63,800 nucleotides of DNA, taken from NCBI RefSeq assembly GCF_014859565.1, contig NZ_JACUUA010000005.1, positions 1-63,800 of the forward strand, in the 5' to 3' direction. The position numbers and the translations under genes are program-made. The notes below the pieces were generated by a model that saw nothing but the letters and a program-made list of their open reading frames with translations, searched no databases and was not told where the DNA came from. Shown here piece by piece: positions 44,001-54,268 of this stretch; within the stretch, counting starts at the first letter, position 1, and each line of letters opens with the position of its first letter. Source of the stretch: Marinospirillum sp. (GTDB lineage: Bacteria; Pseudomonadota; Gammaproteobacteria; Pseudomonadales; Halomonadaceae).

Positions 44001-44711
44001 ATGGGTCAGAAAGTAAATCCAACCGGCATTCGCTTGGGCATCGTCACAGAGCATACCTCAACCTGGTACGCTGAAGGCCCTGCTTATGCCGATAAGCTGA
44101 ACAATGACTTGCAAGTGCGTAGCTTCCTCGAAGCACGTCTCAAGCAAGCTGCTGTCAGCCGCATCCAGATCGAGCGTCCAGCAAACAACGCCCGCATTAC
44201 CATCCACACCGCCCGTCCAGGCATTGTGATTGGTAAAAAAGGTGAAGATGTTGAACGCCTGCGTAAAGATGTGTCTGACATGATGGGTGTGCCTGTGCAC
44301 ATCAACATAGAAGAAGTCCGTAAGCCTGAACTGGATGCTGCTCTGGTTGCTCAGAGTGTTGCTGGTCAGCTGGAGCGTCGTGTGATGTTCCGTCGTGCTA
44401 TGAAGCGCGCAGTACAAAACGCCATGCGTCTGGGTGCCAAGGGTATCAAGATCCAGGTTGGTGGTCGTCTTGGTGGTGCAGAGATTGCCCGCTCTGAATG
44501 GTATCGCGAAGGCCGTGTGCCGCTGCACACGTTGCGCGCTGATATCGACTACTCCACTGCTGAAGCTCATACCACTTACGGCGTTATCGGCGTCAAGGTG
44601 TGGATCTTCAAAGGTGAGATCCTGGGCGGGATCGCAGAGGTGCGTGCCAACGCTGCTAAACAAGCACAGCAGCCGCAGCAACAGGCACCTAAGAAAAAAG
44701 GTTCCAAGTAA
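44001..44711 (+). CDS. rpsC: 30S ribosomal protein S3
   Basis: Forms part of the mRNA entry channel and helicase. The 236-residue protein starts [15 protein letters not shown] and has the KH domain [19 protein letters not shown]. The tail is Gln-rich and basic. The start at 44001 follows AAGGAG; an upstream in-frame ATG at 43956 lies inside rplV. Confidence 0.98.
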   Translation: MGQKVNPTGIRLGIVTEHTSTWYAEGPAYADKLNNDLQVRSFLEARLKQAAVSRIQIERPANNARITIHTARPGIVIGKKGEDVERLRKDVSDMMGVPVHINIEEVRKPELDAALVAQSVAGQLERRVMFRRAMKRAVQNAMRLGAKGIKIQVGGRLGGAEIARSEWYREGRVPLHTLRADIDYSTAEAHTTYGVIGVKVWIFKGEILGGIAEVRANAAKQAQQPQQQAPKKKGSK

Positions 44712-44722
44712 GGGGATAGTCG

Positions 44723-45136
44723 ATGTTACAGCCTAAGCGTACAAAATTCCGCAAGATGCACACGGGCCGTAACCGCGGCCTGGCGCTGCGCGGAAATAAG
44801 GTCAGCTTTGGTGAATTCGGTCTGAAAGCCACTGGACGCGGTCGTTTGACTGCTCGCCAGATTGAAGCGGCACGTCGTACTATGACTCGCCACATCAAGC
44901 GCGGTGGTAAGATTTGGATCCGGGTTTTCCCAGACAAGCCGATCACTGAAAAGCCGTTGGAAGTTCGTATGGGTAAAGGTAAGGGTAACGTGGAATACTG
45001 GGTTGCCCTGATCCAGCCAGGCAAGGTTCTGTATGAAGTTGAAGGTGTAACAGAAGAACTGGCGCGTCAAGCCTTTGCACTTGCAGCTGCCAAACTTCCT
45101 ATCCCGACAACTTTTGTTAAACGGACGGTGATGTAA
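44723..45136 (+). CDS. rplP: 50S ribosomal protein L16
   Basis: Helps position A-site tRNA near the peptidyl transferase centre. The 137-residue protein starts [19 protein letters not shown] and has [26 protein letters not shown]. The stop overlaps the rpmC start by 1 nt (TAATG). Confidence 0.98.
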   Translation: MLQPKRTKFRKMHTGRNRGLALRGNKVSFGEFGLKATGRGRLTARQIEAARRTMTRHIKRGGKIWIRVFPDKPITEKPLEVRMGKGKGNVEYWVALIQPGKVLYEVEGVTEELARQAFALAAAKLPIPTTFVKRTVM

Positions 45137-45327
45137 TGAAAGCTCAAGAACTGCGCGGCAAAACAGCCGAGGAGCTCAAAGACCAGCTGCACAACCTGTT
45201 GCGTGAGCAGTTTCAAATGCGCATGCGTAAGGTAACCGGTCAGCTGGGTCAGTCTCATCTGCTCAAGCAGCTGCGTCGCGATATAGCACGCGTTAAAACC
45301 GTGCTGAACGATAAGGCAGGTAAATAA
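45136..45327 (+). CDS. rpmC: 50S ribosomal protein L29
   Basis: A small helical-hairpin protein at the tunnel exit next to L23. The 63-residue sequence [18 protein letters not shown]...[15 protein letters not shown] is typical. It is coupled to rplP by a 1-nt overlap. Confidence 0.97.
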   Translation: MKAQELRGKTAEELKDQLHNLLREQFQMRMRKVTGQLGQSHLLKQLRRDIARVKTVLNDKAGK

Positions 45328-45329
45328 TA

Positions 45330-45596
45330 ATGGCCGAAGTCGAAAAGAAAGCAAAGACTGTCACCGGCAAAGTGGTCAGCGACAAAATGGAGAAATCCAT
45401 TACTGTAATGATTGAGCGGAGTGTTGCTCATCCTCTTTACGGTAAATATGTTCGCCGTTCCACTAAGCTACATGCACATGACGAGACCAATGAAGCTCGC
45501 ATGGGTGACACCGTAACCATCCAGGAAACACGTCCGCTGTCTAAGACAAAATCCTGGAAACTGGTTGAGATTGTTGAGCGCGCCAAGGAAGTCTGA
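45330..45596 (+). CDS. rpsQ: 30S ribosomal protein S17
   Basis: A primary 16S-binding protein of the 30S body, with an OB fold. The 88-residue protein has [21 protein letters not shown] and [25 protein letters not shown]. It is 2 bp after rpmC and the last gene of the S10 operon. Confidence 0.97.
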   Translation: MAEVEKKAKTVTGKVVSDKMEKSITVMIERSVAHPLYGKYVRRSTKLHAHDETNEARMGDTVTIQETRPLSKTKSWKLVEIVERAKEV

Positions 45597-45639
45597 GGAA
45601 ACTCGGATTTCCAAGCTGCTTAAGGTTTGGAGATAAACA

Positions 45640-46008
45640 ATGATTCAGACGCAATCAATGCTGGATGTTGCCGACAACAGCGGCGCGCGTCGCGTCATGT
45701 GCATTAAGGTTCTCGGTGGTTCCCACCGTCGCTATGCACGTGTTGGTGACATCATCAAGGTCACCGTAAAAGATGCCATTCCGCGTGGTAAGGTGAAGAA
45801 AGGTCAGGTTCTCAAGGCTGTGGTTGTCCGCACCAGGGCACCGGTACGCCGTCCGGACGGTTCTGCTATTCGTTTTGACGGCAATGCTGCCGTTATTCTG
45901 GATAACAAAGACGCTCCGATGGGCACGCGTATTTTCGGGCCGGTAACACGTGAGCTGCGCGGCGACAAGTTCATGAAGATCATTTCCTTGGCACCTGAAG
46001 TGCTGTAA
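45640..46008 (+). CDS. rplN: 50S ribosomal protein L14
   Basis: Forms an inter-subunit bridge and binds ribosome silencing factor. The 122-residue protein starts [33 protein letters not shown] and ends [13 protein letters not shown]. It begins the spc gene group; the 43-bp gap from rpsQ shows no clear promoter. Confidence 0.98.
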   Translation: MIQTQSMLDVADNSGARRVMCIKVLGGSHRRYARVGDIIKVTVKDAIPRGKVKKGQVLKAVVVRTRAPVRRPDGSAIRFDGNAAVILDNKDAPMGTRIFGPVTRELRGDKFMKIISLAPEVL

Positions 46009-46023
46009 GGAGCGAGGCCGGTT

Positions 46024-46341
46024 ATGCGCAAAATTAAACGTGACGATGAAGTAATCGTCATTGCAGGCAAAGACAAGGGTAAGCGTGGTACTGTAAAGCG
46101 CGTTCTTAAGGACGATCGTTTTGTGGTGTCCGGTGTGAATATGATCAAGCGTCACACCCGCCCAAACCCCTACGCCAATCAGCCTGGCGGCATTATTGAG
46201 CGCGAAGCGCCCATTCATGCTTCCAACGTTGCCATTTTCAATAAAGAAACTGGCAAAGCTGATCGAGTAGGGTTCAAGGTCCTGGACGATGGTTCCAAGG
46301 TACGTATTTTCAAGTCGACTCAAGCTGAGATCGACGCCTAA
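46024..46341 (+). CDS. rplX: 50S ribosomal protein L24
   Basis: An assembly initiator of the 50S subunit. The 105-residue protein has the KOW motif [21 protein letters not shown] and [27 protein letters not shown]. It lies 15 bp after rplN. Confidence 0.97.
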   Translation: MRKIKRDDEVIVIAGKDKGKRGTVKRVLKDDRFVVSGVNMIKRHTRPNPYANQPGGIIEREAPIHASNVAIFNKETGKADRVGFKVLDDGSKVRIFKSTQAEIDA

Positions 46342-46358
46342 TCAAGTCAGGTATCAGC

Positions 46359-46898
46359 ATGGCTAGATTGAAAAAGCTTTACCAAGATGAAGTAGCTGCC
46401 AAACTGAAAGATGAGCTTGGCTTAAAGAATGTAATGGAAGTACCGCGCATCACCAAAATCACCCTGAATATGGGTGTAGGTGAAGCTCTCAGCGATAAAA
46501 AGCTGATGGAAAACGCCGTTGCGGATCTGGAAAAATTGAGTGGGCAAAAAGCACTCGTGACCAAAGCACGCAAGTCTATTGCTGGCTTTAAAGTTCGCGA
46601 AGGCTGGCCGATTGGTTGCAAGGTAACCCTGCGCCAGGAGCGCATGTGGGATTTCCTGGATCGTCTGGTGGATGTTGCGATTCCTCGTATTCGTGACTTC
46701 CGTGGCTTGAATCCCAAGTCATTTGACGGCCGTGGTAACTACAGCATGGGTGTGCGTGAGCAGATCATTTTCCCTGAAATCGACTACGACAAGGTCGACC
46801 GGGTACGTGGTCTGGACGTAACCATCACCACGACTGCCCGTAACAACGACGAAGGCCGTGCGCTGCTTGCAGCTCTTGGCTTCCCGTTCAAGAAGTAA
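46359..46898 (+). CDS. rplE: 50S ribosomal protein L5
   Basis: Binds 5S rRNA and contacts P-site tRNA. The 179-residue protein has [42 protein letters not shown] and [19 protein letters not shown]. In E. coli the S8 repressor site lies at the start of this gene; I could not confirm such a site by eye. Confidence 0.98.
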   Translation: MARLKKLYQDEVAAKLKDELGLKNVMEVPRITKITLNMGVGEALSDKKLMENAVADLEKLSGQKALVTKARKSIAGFKVREGWPIGCKVTLRQERMWDFLDRLVDVAIPRIRDFRGLNPKSFDGRGNYSMGVREQIIFPEIDYDKVDRVRGLDVTITTTARNNDEGRALLAALGFPFKK

Positions 46899-46908
46899 GG
46901 GGAAAGAC

Positions 46909-47214
46909 ATGGCGAAGGTTTCCATGATGCAGCGTGAGCTGAAGCGCGCCAAGCTGGTAGAGAAGTTTGCTGCCAAGCGTGCCGAGCTGAAAGCCATTAT
47001 TGTTAATCCGCAGACCTCTGAAGAAGATCAGTGGGCTGCGCTGCAACAGCTGCAGAAGCTGCCACGCGACTCCAGCCCTGCCCGTCAGCGTAACCGCTGC
47101 CGTGCAACTGGCCGTCCGCATGGTTTCTACAACAAGTTCGGTCTGGGCCGCAACGCACTGCGTAAAGCAGCAATGCGTGGCGACGTACCAGGTCTGCGCA
47201 AGTCCAGCTGGTAA
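46909..47214 (+). CDS. rpsN: 30S ribosomal protein S14 (zinc-independent form)
   Basis: A 30S head protein. The 101-residue form ends [43 protein letters not shown] and lacks the CxxC pairs of the short zinc-binding type. GGGGA precedes the ATG at 46909; an upstream in-frame ATG at 46858 lies inside rplE. Confidence 0.97.
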   Translation: MAKVSMMQRELKRAKLVEKFAAKRAELKAIIVNPQTSEEDQWAALQQLQKLPRDSSPARQRNRCRATGRPHGFYNKFGLGRNALRKAAMRGDVPGLRKSSW

Positions 47215-47238
47215 GCAGGATCCAGGAGTGCAAAGCGA

Positions 47239-47631
47239 ATGAGCATGCAAGACACCCTGGCGGATATGGTTACCCGTATTCGCAATGCACAAATGGCAAC
47301 GAAGGAGACGGTCACCATGCCGTCCTCCAAGATGAAAATCGAAGTTGCCCGGGTGCTGAAAGAAGAAGGTTACGTTGCGGACTATCAAGTTCAGGGTGAT
47401 GTTAAACCCGAGCTGACTGTAACCTTGAAATACTTCGAAGGCAAAGCGGTCATCGAGAAGATCGAACGTGTCAGTAAACCGAGTCTGCGTCAGTACAAAG
47501 GCAAGAATGATCTGCCTAAAGTATCTGCTGGACTGGGTGTAGCGATTGTCTCCACCTCTAAAGGTGTGATGACGGATCGTGCTGCACGTGCGGCCGGTGT
47601 CGGTGGCGAAGTCATCTGCACCGTGTTCTAA
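47239..47631 (+). CDS. rpsH: 30S ribosomal protein S8
   Basis: Binds the central domain of 16S rRNA and, in E. coli, represses the spc operon. The 130-residue protein starts [25 protein letters not shown] and ends [22 protein letters not shown], both family signatures. Confidence 0.98.
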   Translation: MSMQDTLADMVTRIRNAQMATKETVTMPSSKMKIEVARVLKEEGYVADYQVQGDVKPELTVTLKYFEGKAVIEKIERVSKPSLRQYKGKNDLPKVSAGLGVAIVSTSKGVMTDRAARAAGVGGEVICTVF

Positions 47632-47642
47632 GGGAGAGTACA

Positions 47643-48179
47643 ATGTCCCGCGTAGCAAAGAAACCGATTGAACTGCCAGCTGGCGTCGAAATTAAGATTG
47701 ATGGCGGCAAGGTTACTGTAAAAGGTGCCAATGGCTCACTGGAACTGAACGTGCACAAGCTCGTTGATGTGAAAGTGGAAGACAACACTGTGACGGTTGC
47801 CGCTGGCAATCCGAGCAACAAGGCTGCCTGGGCGCATGCCGGTACTACACGTGCACTGGTCAACAATATGGTGACTGGTGTGTCTCAAGGCTTCACCAGA
47901 AGCCTGGAGATCATCGGTGTAGGTTATCGTGCACAAGCCAAAGGGCAAACAATCAATCTCACCTTGGGCTTCTCCCATCCGGTGGATTACACCTTACCTG
48001 CCGGCGTTACCGCAGAGACCCCCAGCAACACCCTGATTGTTCTTAAGGGTGCTGACAAGCAATTGCTTGGTCAGGCTGCTGCCGAGATCCGCAACTACCG
48101 CCGCCCAGAGCCTTATAAAGGCAAGGGTGTCCGCTATAGCGATGAACAAGTTCGTCGTAAAGAAGCCAAGAAGAAGTAA
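47643..48179 (+). CDS. rplF: 50S ribosomal protein L6
   Basis: Located near the sarcin-ricin loop and factor-binding site. The 178-residue protein has two repeats of the same fold, starting [21 protein letters not shown], and the C-terminal [21 protein letters not shown] segment reads [19 protein letters not shown]. It is 11 bp after rpsH. Confidence 0.98.
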   Translation: MSRVAKKPIELPAGVEIKIDGGKVTVKGANGSLELNVHKLVDVKVEDNTVTVAAGNPSNKAAWAHAGTTRALVNNMVTGVSQGFTRSLEIIGVGYRAQAKGQTINLTLGFSHPVDYTLPAGVTAETPSNTLIVLKGADKQLLGQAAAEIRNYRRPEPYKGKGVRYSDEQVRRKEAKKK

Positions 48180-48188
48180 GGCAGGGTT

Positions 48189-48539
48189 ATGAACGCGAAG
48201 AAAGAATCTCGTTTACGTCGTGCCCGCCGTGCCCGCGCCAAAATTCGCGAGCTGGGCGCTGTGCGCCTGTGCGTGAATCGCACACCGCGGCACATTTATG
48301 CGCAGATCATTTCCGCCGATGGAGGTCAGGTATTAGCCAGTGCCTCCACACTCGACGGCAGTCTGCGCACTGGTGCGACAGGTAATATCGAAGCCGCCAC
48401 CAAGGTGGGCAAGCTGATCGCTGAACGTGCTAAAGCCGCAGGCATCTCTGCTGTAGCTTTTGACCGTGGCGGTTTTAAATATCACGGTCGCGTAAAAGCC
48501 TTGGCTGATGCGGCTCGTGAAGGCGGCCTGGAATTCTAA
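48189..48539 (+). CDS. rplR: 50S ribosomal protein L18
   Basis: Binds 5S rRNA with L5. The 116-residue protein has [30 protein letters not shown] and ends [26 protein letters not shown], the conserved tail. Confidence 0.98.
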   Translation: MNAKKESRLRRARRARAKIRELGAVRLCVNRTPRHIYAQIISADGGQVLASASTLDGSLRTGATGNIEAATKVGKLIAERAKAAGISAVAFDRGGFKYHGRVKALADAAREGGLEF

Positions 48540-48550
48540 AGGGTGTAACG

Positions 48551-49051
48551 ATGGCGAATATTGAAAAAACTGCCGGTGACCTGCAAGAAAAGCTTGTTCA
48601 GGTTAACCGTGTCGCCAAAGTGGTCAAGGGTGGTCGCATTTTTGCGTTCACCGCCCTGACTGTGGTCGGTGACGGCAATGGCCGCGTTGGCTTTGGTCGT
48701 GGCAAGGCACGTGAGGTGCCTGTTGCGATTCAAAAGGCAATGGAACAGGCTCGCCGCAACATGGTAAGCGTTCAACTGGACGGTTCCACGTTGCAGTATC
48801 CTGTGCGTGCTGCTCATGGAGCCTCTAAGGTCTTCATGCAGCCTGCCTCTGAAGGTACGGGTATCATCGCCGGTGGTGCGATGCGCTCTGTACTGGAACT
48901 GGCGGGTGTGCAAAACGTTCTGGCTAAAATTTACGGTTCCACCAATCCGGTGAACGTAGTTCGTGCCACTATCAAGGGTCTGGCTGCGATGCAAGCACCA
49001 GAAGACATTGCTGCCAAGCGCGGCAAGACCGTAGAAGACATTCTGGGGTAA
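48551..49051 (+). CDS. rpsE: 30S ribosomal protein S5
   Basis: Shapes the mRNA entrance and affects decoding accuracy. The 166-residue protein has [23 protein letters not shown] and [26 protein letters not shown]. The spectinomycin-binding loop reads as wild type. Confidence 0.98.
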   Translation: MANIEKTAGDLQEKLVQVNRVAKVVKGGRIFAFTALTVVGDGNGRVGFGRGKAREVPVAIQKAMEQARRNMVSVQLDGSTLQYPVRAAHGASKVFMQPASEGTGIIAGGAMRSVLELAGVQNVLAKIYGSTNPVNVVRATIKGLAAMQAPEDIAAKRGKTVEDILG

Positions 49052-49055
49052 TACC

Positions 49056-49235
49056 ATGGCGAAATTAAAAGTCACTCTGGTACGCAGCCCCATTGGCACA
49101 CTGCCAAAGCACAAGCTGTGTGTCAAAGGTCTGGGTCTGCGCCGCATCGGCCATCAGGTCGAGGTGGAAGACACTCCCGCAGTACGTGGCATGATCAATA
49201 AGGTCAACTACCTGCTGCAGGTTGAAGGAGCTTAA
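49056..49235 (+). CDS. rpmD: 50S ribosomal protein L30
   Basis: A small 50S protein. Direct translation gives 59 residues, starting [19 protein letters not shown] and including [20 protein letters not shown]. It starts 4 bp after rpsE and ends 3 bp before rplO, filling the gap in the spc operon. Confidence 0.97.
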   Translation: MAKLKVTLVRSPIGTLPKHKLCVKGLGLRRIGHQVEVEDTPAVRGMINKVNYLLQVEGA

Positions 49236-49238
49236 GTC

Positions 49239-49673
49239 ATGCATCTGAACGATCTGAGCCCGGCACCGGGCTCCAAGCCTGCTGCCAAGCGTGTAGGTCG
49301 CGGTATCGGCAGCGGTCTCGGCAAAACTGCCGGACGTGGCCACAAAGGTCAGAAATCCCGCTCCGGCGGCAAGGTATCGCCAGGTTTTGAAGGCGGTCAA
49401 ATGCCACTGCAGCGTCGTCTGCCCAAGTTCGGCTTCACGTCACACAAAGCACCTCTGAGTGCTGAAGTGCGACTGCATGAAATTGCACAAGTTGAAGGCG
49501 ATCTGGTCACGCTGGACACTCTGAAAGCTGCGGATGTCATCAAAGACTCCACGCAGTTTGTCAAAGTGATCCTGTCTGGCGAAATCAATCGCGCCGTTAC
49601 CCTGCAGGGCGTTAAAGCCACCAAGGGTGCGCGTGCGGCTATCGAAGCGGCTGGCGGTAAAGTCGAAGACTAA
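49239..49673 (+). CDS. rplO: 50S ribosomal protein L15
   Basis: A late-assembly 50S protein. The 144-residue protein starts [45 protein letters not shown] sequence and has [18 protein letters not shown]. It lies directly upstream of secY. Confidence 0.97.
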   Translation: MHLNDLSPAPGSKPAAKRVGRGIGSGLGKTAGRGHKGQKSRSGGKVSPGFEGGQMPLQRRLPKFGFTSHKAPLSAEVRLHEIAQVEGDLVTLDTLKAADVIKDSTQFVKVILSGEINRAVTLQGVKATKGARAAIEAAGGKVED

Positions 49674-49689
49674 GTAGGTCGAGGACGAA

Positions 49690-51018
49690 ATGGCAAAACC
49701 AGGAACCCTGCCGGGTCAACAAGGTGGATTGAGTGAACTCTGGGCACGACTGAGGTTTGTTGTGCTGGCGATCATTGTATATCGCATTGGTGCTCACGTC
49801 CCCGTACCCGGTATAGATCCTAACCAGCTCGCTGCCATCTTCGAGCAAAACAGGGGCACCATCCTGGACATGTTCAACATGTTCTCGGGTGGTGCACTTG
49901 AAAACATGAGTATCCTGGCACTGGGCATCATGCCCTATATTTCCGCCTCGATTATCATGCAGCTGCTGACAGCGGTAACACCCAAGCTGGAAGCGCTGAA
50001 AAAGGAAGGTGAGGCCGGTCGCCGCAAGATCAACCAGTACACCCGCTACGGCACCGTGTTTCTGGCTCTGGTTCAGGCGATAGGTATGTCAGTGGGTCTG
50101 GCTGGGCAAAGTGGTGTCGTCTATATGGCGAACTTCGGGTTTTACTTTGTCGCGGTAACAACGCTGGTTTGTGGTGCAGTTTTCCTCATGTGGCTGGGTG
50201 AACAAATCACCGAACGGGGTATCGGCAACGGTATCTCCTTGTTGATTTTTGCAGGTATTGTTGCGGGTTTACCCGGAGCAATTGGCAGTTCACTGGAAAT
50301 TGCCCGGAGTGAAGGCTCATGGAACCTGATCCCCTTGTTGGTGATTGGTGTTCTGGGCATTGCCACGATTGCTTTTGTGGTGTTCATTGAGCGAGGTCAG
50401 CGTCGTGTGACGGTGAACTATGCCAAGCGCCAGATAGGCAATCAGATGTATGCCGCACAATCCAACCATTTGCCGCTCAAGGTGAACATGGCCGGTGTAA
50501 TACCGCCCATTTTTGCTTCCAGTATCCTGTTGTTCCCTGCATCCATTGGGCAGTGGTTCGGCAGTGCGGAAGGTTTTGATCTGCTGCAGGATCTGGCACA
50601 GCTATTGGCGCCAGGTGCCCCGTTGTATATCTTGCTTTTTGCACTCAGTGTTGTATTCTTCTGCTTCTTTTATACGGCACTTATGTTTAACCCCAAAGAA
50701 ATTGCCGAAAACCTGAAAAAATCAGGTGCCTTCTTGCCGGGAATACGTCCTGGTGAGCAGACAGCAAAGTATATTGATGGGGTGGTAACACGTCTGACAC
50801 TGTTCGGTGCACTGTATATCACGGCTGTTTCACTGATGCCTCAGTTTCTGCAGGTGGCCTGGAATATCCCTTTCTACGTTGGCGGCACATCACTTCTGAT
50901 TGTCGTTGTAGTGGTCATGGATTTTATGGCGCAGCTGCAGTCGCACATGATGTCACATCAGTATCAGAATCAGTCCTTGCTTAAGAAAGCTAACCTCAAG
51001 GGCTATGGCCGTCGTTAA
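49690..51018 (+). CDS. secY: Preprotein translocase channel subunit SecY
   Basis: The ten-membrane-segment pore of the Sec translocon in the inner membrane. The 442-residue protein has the plug region ([26 protein letters not shown]), [10 protein letters not shown] and the C-terminal [20 protein letters not shown]. It partners with SecE encoded at 24009. Confidence 0.98.
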   Translation: MAKPGTLPGQQGGLSELWARLRFVVLAIIVYRIGAHVPVPGIDPNQLAAIFEQNRGTILDMFNMFSGGALENMSILALGIMPYISASIIMQLLTAVTPKLEALKKEGEAGRRKINQYTRYGTVFLALVQAIGMSVGLAGQSGVVYMANFGFYFVAVTTLVCGAVFLMWLGEQITERGIGNGISLLIFAGIVAGLPGAIGSSLEIARSEGSWNLIPLLVIGVLGIATIAFVVFIERGQRRVTVNYAKRQIGNQMYAAQSNHLPLKVNMAGVIPPIFASSILLFPASIGQWFGSAEGFDLLQDLAQLLAPGAPLYILLFALSVVFFCFFYTALMFNPKEIAENLKKSGAFLPGIRPGEQTAKYIDGVVTRLTLFGALYITAVSLMPQFLQVAWNIPFYVGGTSLLIVVVVVMDFMAQLQSHMMSHQYQNQSLLKKANLKGYGRR

Positions 51019-51053
51019 GACGCTGATATGCCTGGTGGGTAATGGAGTAGAAG

Positions 51054-51167
51054 ATGAAAGTTCGTGCATCTGTTAAAAAGATCTGTCGTAACTGTAAGAT
51101 CATTCGTCGTCGTGGTTCTGTTCGCGTAATCTGCATTGAGCCACGTCACAAACAGCGCCAGGGTTAA
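51054..51167 (+). CDS. rpmJ: 50S ribosomal protein L36 (zinc-binding form)
   Basis: The smallest 50S protein, 37 residues by direct translation: [20 protein letters not shown] at the N-terminus, followed by [17 protein letters not shown]. Cys11, Cys14, Cys27 and His32 form the zinc site of the C+ type. It lies 35 bp after secY. Confidence 0.96.
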   Translation: MKVRASVKKICRNCKIIRRRGSVRVICIEPRHKQRQG

Positions 51168-51202
51168 TTTCTGGACAGGATCATTAAGGTCAGTTAAAGC
51201 TG

Positions 51203-51235
51203 CCCCTTGATATTTTTATTATCAGGGGGTATGCT
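51203..51235 (+). promoter_or_regulatory. Hairpin with embedded promoter ahead of the alpha operon
   Basis: A 10-bp stem with one wobble pair (51203-51212 and 51220-51229) has a 7-nt loop. TTGATA (51207-51212) and TATGCT (51230-51235), 17 bp apart, form a plausible promoter for rpsM-rpsK-rpsD-rpoA-rplQ within the same bases. As RNA it could also pause or terminate transcripts from the spc operon. Confidence 0.5.
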
Positions 51236-51301
51236 TTTGCGCCCTTTGTGGACATAAAAACTGTAGTCGGGTTCAACCGGCTTGGAATCGGAGTAAATTG
51301 A

Positions 51302-51658
51302 ATGGCACGTATTGCTGGTGTCAACATTCCGGATAACAAACACACGGTAATTTCGCTGACCTATATTTTTGGTATCGGCAAAACCCGTTCACAGGCGATC
51401 TGTGAGAAAGCCGGAATTGCACCTAACCGTAAAATCAGCGACCTGTCTGTTGATGAGCTGGACATTCTGCGTAATGCAGTTGCAGTCTACACCGTAGAAG
51501 GTGACCTGCGTCGTGAAGTTACACTGAATATCAAGCGTCTGATGGATCTGGGTTGTAACCGTGGTATTCGCCACCGTCGCAATCTTCCGGTTCGTGGTCA
51601 GCGCACCAAAACCAATGCGCGTACCCGTAAAGGCCCGCGCAAACCAATTCGCAAATAA
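51302..51658 (+). CDS. rpsM: 30S ribosomal protein S13
   Basis: A 30S head protein that bridges to the 50S subunit and touches P-site tRNA. The 118-residue protein starts [30 protein letters not shown] and ends with the basic [21 protein letters not shown]. It is the first gene of the alpha operon; the preceding 134-nt gap, apart from the small rpmJ end, holds its promoter and leader. Confidence 0.98.
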   Translation: MARIAGVNIPDNKHTVISLTYIFGIGKTRSQAICEKAGIAPNRKISDLSVDELDILRNAVAVYTVEGDLRREVTLNIKRLMDLGCNRGIRHRRNLPVRGQRTKTNARTRKGPRKPIRK

Positions 51659-51722
51659 GCCGGTGTGCGTGCGTTCAGCTTAAAAGCACGCCCGCCAGCG
51701 AACATTCAGGAAAAAAAGTACT

Positions 51723-52106
51723 ATGGCTAACCCGCGTACTCGTAAAAAAGTTAAAAAGACGGTTGTGGATGGCATCGCCCATATCCACGCCTCTTTTAAC
51801 AACACCATTGTTACGATAACTGACCGCCAGGGCAACACCCTTTCCTGGGCTACTGCCGGTGGTTCGGGTTTTCGTGGTTCTCGCAAGAGCACCCCGTTCG
51901 CAGCGCAAGTCGCGAGTGAACGTGCCGCTACAGCGGCAGCCGAGTATGGTCTGAAGAACGTCGACGTCATGGTCAAGGGCCCTGGTCCTGGTCGTGAATC
52001 TGCCGTTCGTGCCCTGAACGCTGCTGGTTTCAAGGTCACCAACATCACCGATGTGACCCCGATTCCACACAACGGTTGTCGTCCACCGAAGAAACGCCGC
52101 GTATAA
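51723..52106 (+). CDS. rpsK: 30S ribosomal protein S11
   Basis: Located on the 30S platform near the E-site codon. The 127-residue protein has [19 protein letters not shown] and [22 protein letters not shown]. It ends [11 protein letters not shown]. Confidence 0.98.
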   Translation: MANPRTRKKVKKTVVDGIAHIHASFNNTIVTITDRQGNTLSWATAGGSGFRGSRKSTPFAAQVASERAATAAAEYGLKNVDVMVKGPGPGRESAVRALNAAGFKVTNITDVTPIPHNGCRPPKKRRV

Positions 52107-52118
52107 GGAGGCAGATTC

Positions 52119-52739
52119 ATGGCTCGTTACTTAGGTCCAAAGTGTAAGCTCTCACGTCGTGAGGGTACTGATCTGCTGCTCAAAAGTGGTGTAACTCCTT
52201 TTGAGAAGAAGTGTAAATCCGAATCCGTACCCGGTCAGCACGCTCAGCGTCGCGGTCGTCTTTCAGACTATGGTCTGCAGCTCCGTGAGAAACAAAAAGT
52301 TCGTCGTATGTACGGCGTTCTGGAAAAGCAATTCCGCAACTACTACAAAGCTGCTGCTCGCATGAAAGGCGCAACGGGTGAAAACCTGCTGCAACTGCTC
52401 GAGTCGCGTCTGGATAACGTAGTTTATCGTATGGGCTTTGGCTCCACGCGTGCTGAAGCACGTCAGTTGGTCAGCCACAAGGCCCTGACTGTAAATGGTA
52501 AGACGGTTAACATTGCTTCTTACCAGGTTCAGCCCGGTGATGTCGTGGCCGTGCGTGAAAAGGCAAAACAGCAGTTGCGTATTAAAGGCGCGTTGCAACT
52601 AGCCGGTCAGCGTACAGAAGTCACCTGGATTGAAGTTGATTCCGGCAAGCTGGAAGGTACGTTCAAGTCTACTCCTGAGCGCACTGACCTCTCCGGTGAA
52701 ATCAACGAAAACCTTATCGTCGAGCTTTACTCCAAGTAA
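52119..52739 (+). CDS. rpsD: 30S ribosomal protein S4
   Basis: Initiates 16S assembly and, in E. coli, represses the alpha operon. The 206-residue protein has the S4 RNA-binding domain ([38 protein letters not shown]). GGAGG precedes the ATG. Confidence 0.98.
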   Translation: MARYLGPKCKLSRREGTDLLLKSGVTPFEKKCKSESVPGQHAQRRGRLSDYGLQLREKQKVRRMYGVLEKQFRNYYKAAARMKGATGENLLQLLESRLDNVVYRMGFGSTRAEARQLVSHKALTVNGKTVNIASYQVQPGDVVAVREKAKQQLRIKGALQLAGQRTEVTWIEVDSGKLEGTFKSTPERTDLSGEINENLIVELYSK

Positions 52740-52775
52740 TTGGGGTAACCGTCAGGCAGCCAAACAGGTGTTTCT

Positions 52776-53777
52776 ATGCAGCGTTCAGTGACAGAGTTTC
52801 TTCGCCCTCGTGACATTAAAGTCGAGACCTTGAGTCCGACTCGCGCAAAAATCATTCTCGAACCTTTCGAGCGTGGTTTCGGACATACCCTTGGGAATGC
52901 TCTGCGTCGTATTCTGCTTTCTTCCATGCCCGGCTGTGCCATTGTCGAGGCAGAGATTGAAGGTGTTGAGCACGAGTACAGTGCAATTGAAGGTGTTCAG
53001 GAAGATGTTATCGAGATCCTTCTGAACCTCAAGCAGGTTGCGGTTAAAATGTTCAGCCGTGATGATGCTCTGCTGTCGCTGACCAAAAAAGGTCCGGGTG
53101 TTGTCACTGCTGGTGACATCAAGGGTGATCATGATATCGAGATTATCAATCCGGATCTGGTTATTGCGAATCTGAATGAAGGTGCCGTACTGAATATGAA
53201 ACTTCGTGTTCAGACGGGTCGGGGCTATGTCCCTGCGGATGCACGTCTTTCTGATGATGACGAAACTCGTCCTATCGGTCGACTGGCTCTGGATGCAACC
53301 TTCAGCCCGGTGATTCGTGTTGCCTATGCAGTTGAAGCAGCCCGTGTAGAACAGCGCACGGATCTGGACAAGCTGGTACTGGAGCTGGAAACCGATGGCA
53401 CTTTGGACCCGGAAGAGTCCATTCGTCGTGCGGCGACCATCCTGCAGGAACAGCTGGCTGCCTTCGTTGATCTCGAAACAGACAAACAGCAAGAACCGGT
53501 CGAAGAGGAAGATCAGATTGATCCAGTCCTGCTCCGTCCGGTGGATGATCTTGAATTGACCGTCCGTTCTGCTAACTGTCTCAAAGCCGAGAACATTTAC
53601 TATATCGGTGATCTGATCCAGCGTACAGAAGTCGAGCTGCTGAAGACTCCGAATCTGGGTAAAAAGTCCCTGACAGAAATCAAGGATGTTCTCGCTGCCC
53701 GTGGCTTGTCTCTGGGTATGCGGTTGGAAAGCTGGCCGCCCGCTAGTTTGAAGAACGACGACAAGGCTTCTGCCTGA
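52776..53777 (+). CDS. rpoA: RNA polymerase alpha subunit
   Basis: Dimerises to seed core polymerase assembly and reads UP elements and activators. The 333-residue protein has an N-terminal dimerisation domain ([23 protein letters not shown]) and a C-terminal DNA-binding domain ([50 protein letters not shown]) joined by an acidic linker. Confidence 0.99.
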   Translation: MQRSVTEFLRPRDIKVETLSPTRAKIILEPFERGFGHTLGNALRRILLSSMPGCAIVEAEIEGVEHEYSAIEGVQEDVIEILLNLKQVAVKMFSRDDALLSLTKKGPGVVTAGDIKGDHDIEIINPDLVIANLNEGAVLNMKLRVQTGRGYVPADARLSDDDETRPIGRLALDATFSPVIRVAYAVEAARVEQRTDLDKLVLELETDGTLDPEESIRRAATILQEQLAAFVDLETDKQQEPVEEEDQIDPVLLRPVDDLELTVRSANCLKAENIYYIGDLIQRTEVELLKTPNLGKKSLTEIKDVLAARGLSLGMRLESWPPASLKNDDKASA

Positions 53778-53818
53778 CCGTCATTTCAAGTCCTCAAGGT
53801 TTGAAAGGATAAACGACA

Positions 53819-54199
53819 ATGCGTCATCGTAAGAGTGGTCGTAAGCTGAATCGTAACAGTTCACACCGTAAGGCCATGTTCAAGAACATGAGCGTTTCGC
53901 TGGTTGAACACGAAGTAATTAAAACTACCCTGCCAAAAGCCAAGGAGCTGCGTCGCGTCATTGAGCCGCTGATCACTCTGGCCAAGGTAGACAGCGTTGC
54001 GAACCGTCGTCTGGCATTTGCCCGTACCGGTTCCAAAGAAGCTGTTGGTAAGCTTTTCACTGATCTGGGTAAGCGTTTTGCAGATCGTCCCGGTGGTTAT
54101 GTCCGCATTCTGAAATGTGGTCTGCGTACCGGTGACAGCGCTCCTATGGCTTATGTTGAGCTGGTTGATCGCGCCGAATCCAGCGAAACTGCTGACTAA
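53819..54199 (+). CDS. rplQ: 50S ribosomal protein L17
   Basis: A 50S protein near the tunnel exit. The 126-residue protein starts [24 protein letters not shown] and has [16 protein letters not shown] at the end. It is the last gene of the long ribosomal block, followed by a strong terminator. Confidence 0.98.
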   Translation: MRHRKSGRKLNRNSSHRKAMFKNMSVSLVEHEVIKTTLPKAKELRRVIEPLITLAKVDSVANRRLAFARTGSKEAVGKLFTDLGKRFADRPGGYVRILKCGLRTGDSAPMAYVELVDRAESSETAD

Positions 54200-54216
54200 T
54201 CAGTAGTTTGATTAAC

Positions 54217-54244
54217 AAAAAAACCGGCCTCGGCCGGTTTTTTT
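54217..54244. terminator. Bidirectional terminator between rplQ and uvrA
   Basis: A 12-bp stem with A-rich left and T-rich right arms (core ACCGGC / GCCGGT, loop CTCG) lies between the convergent genes, so it can serve both strands. Confidence 0.92.
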
Positions 54245-54268
54245 GTGTCTGCCTTAAAGTTTGTAAAG

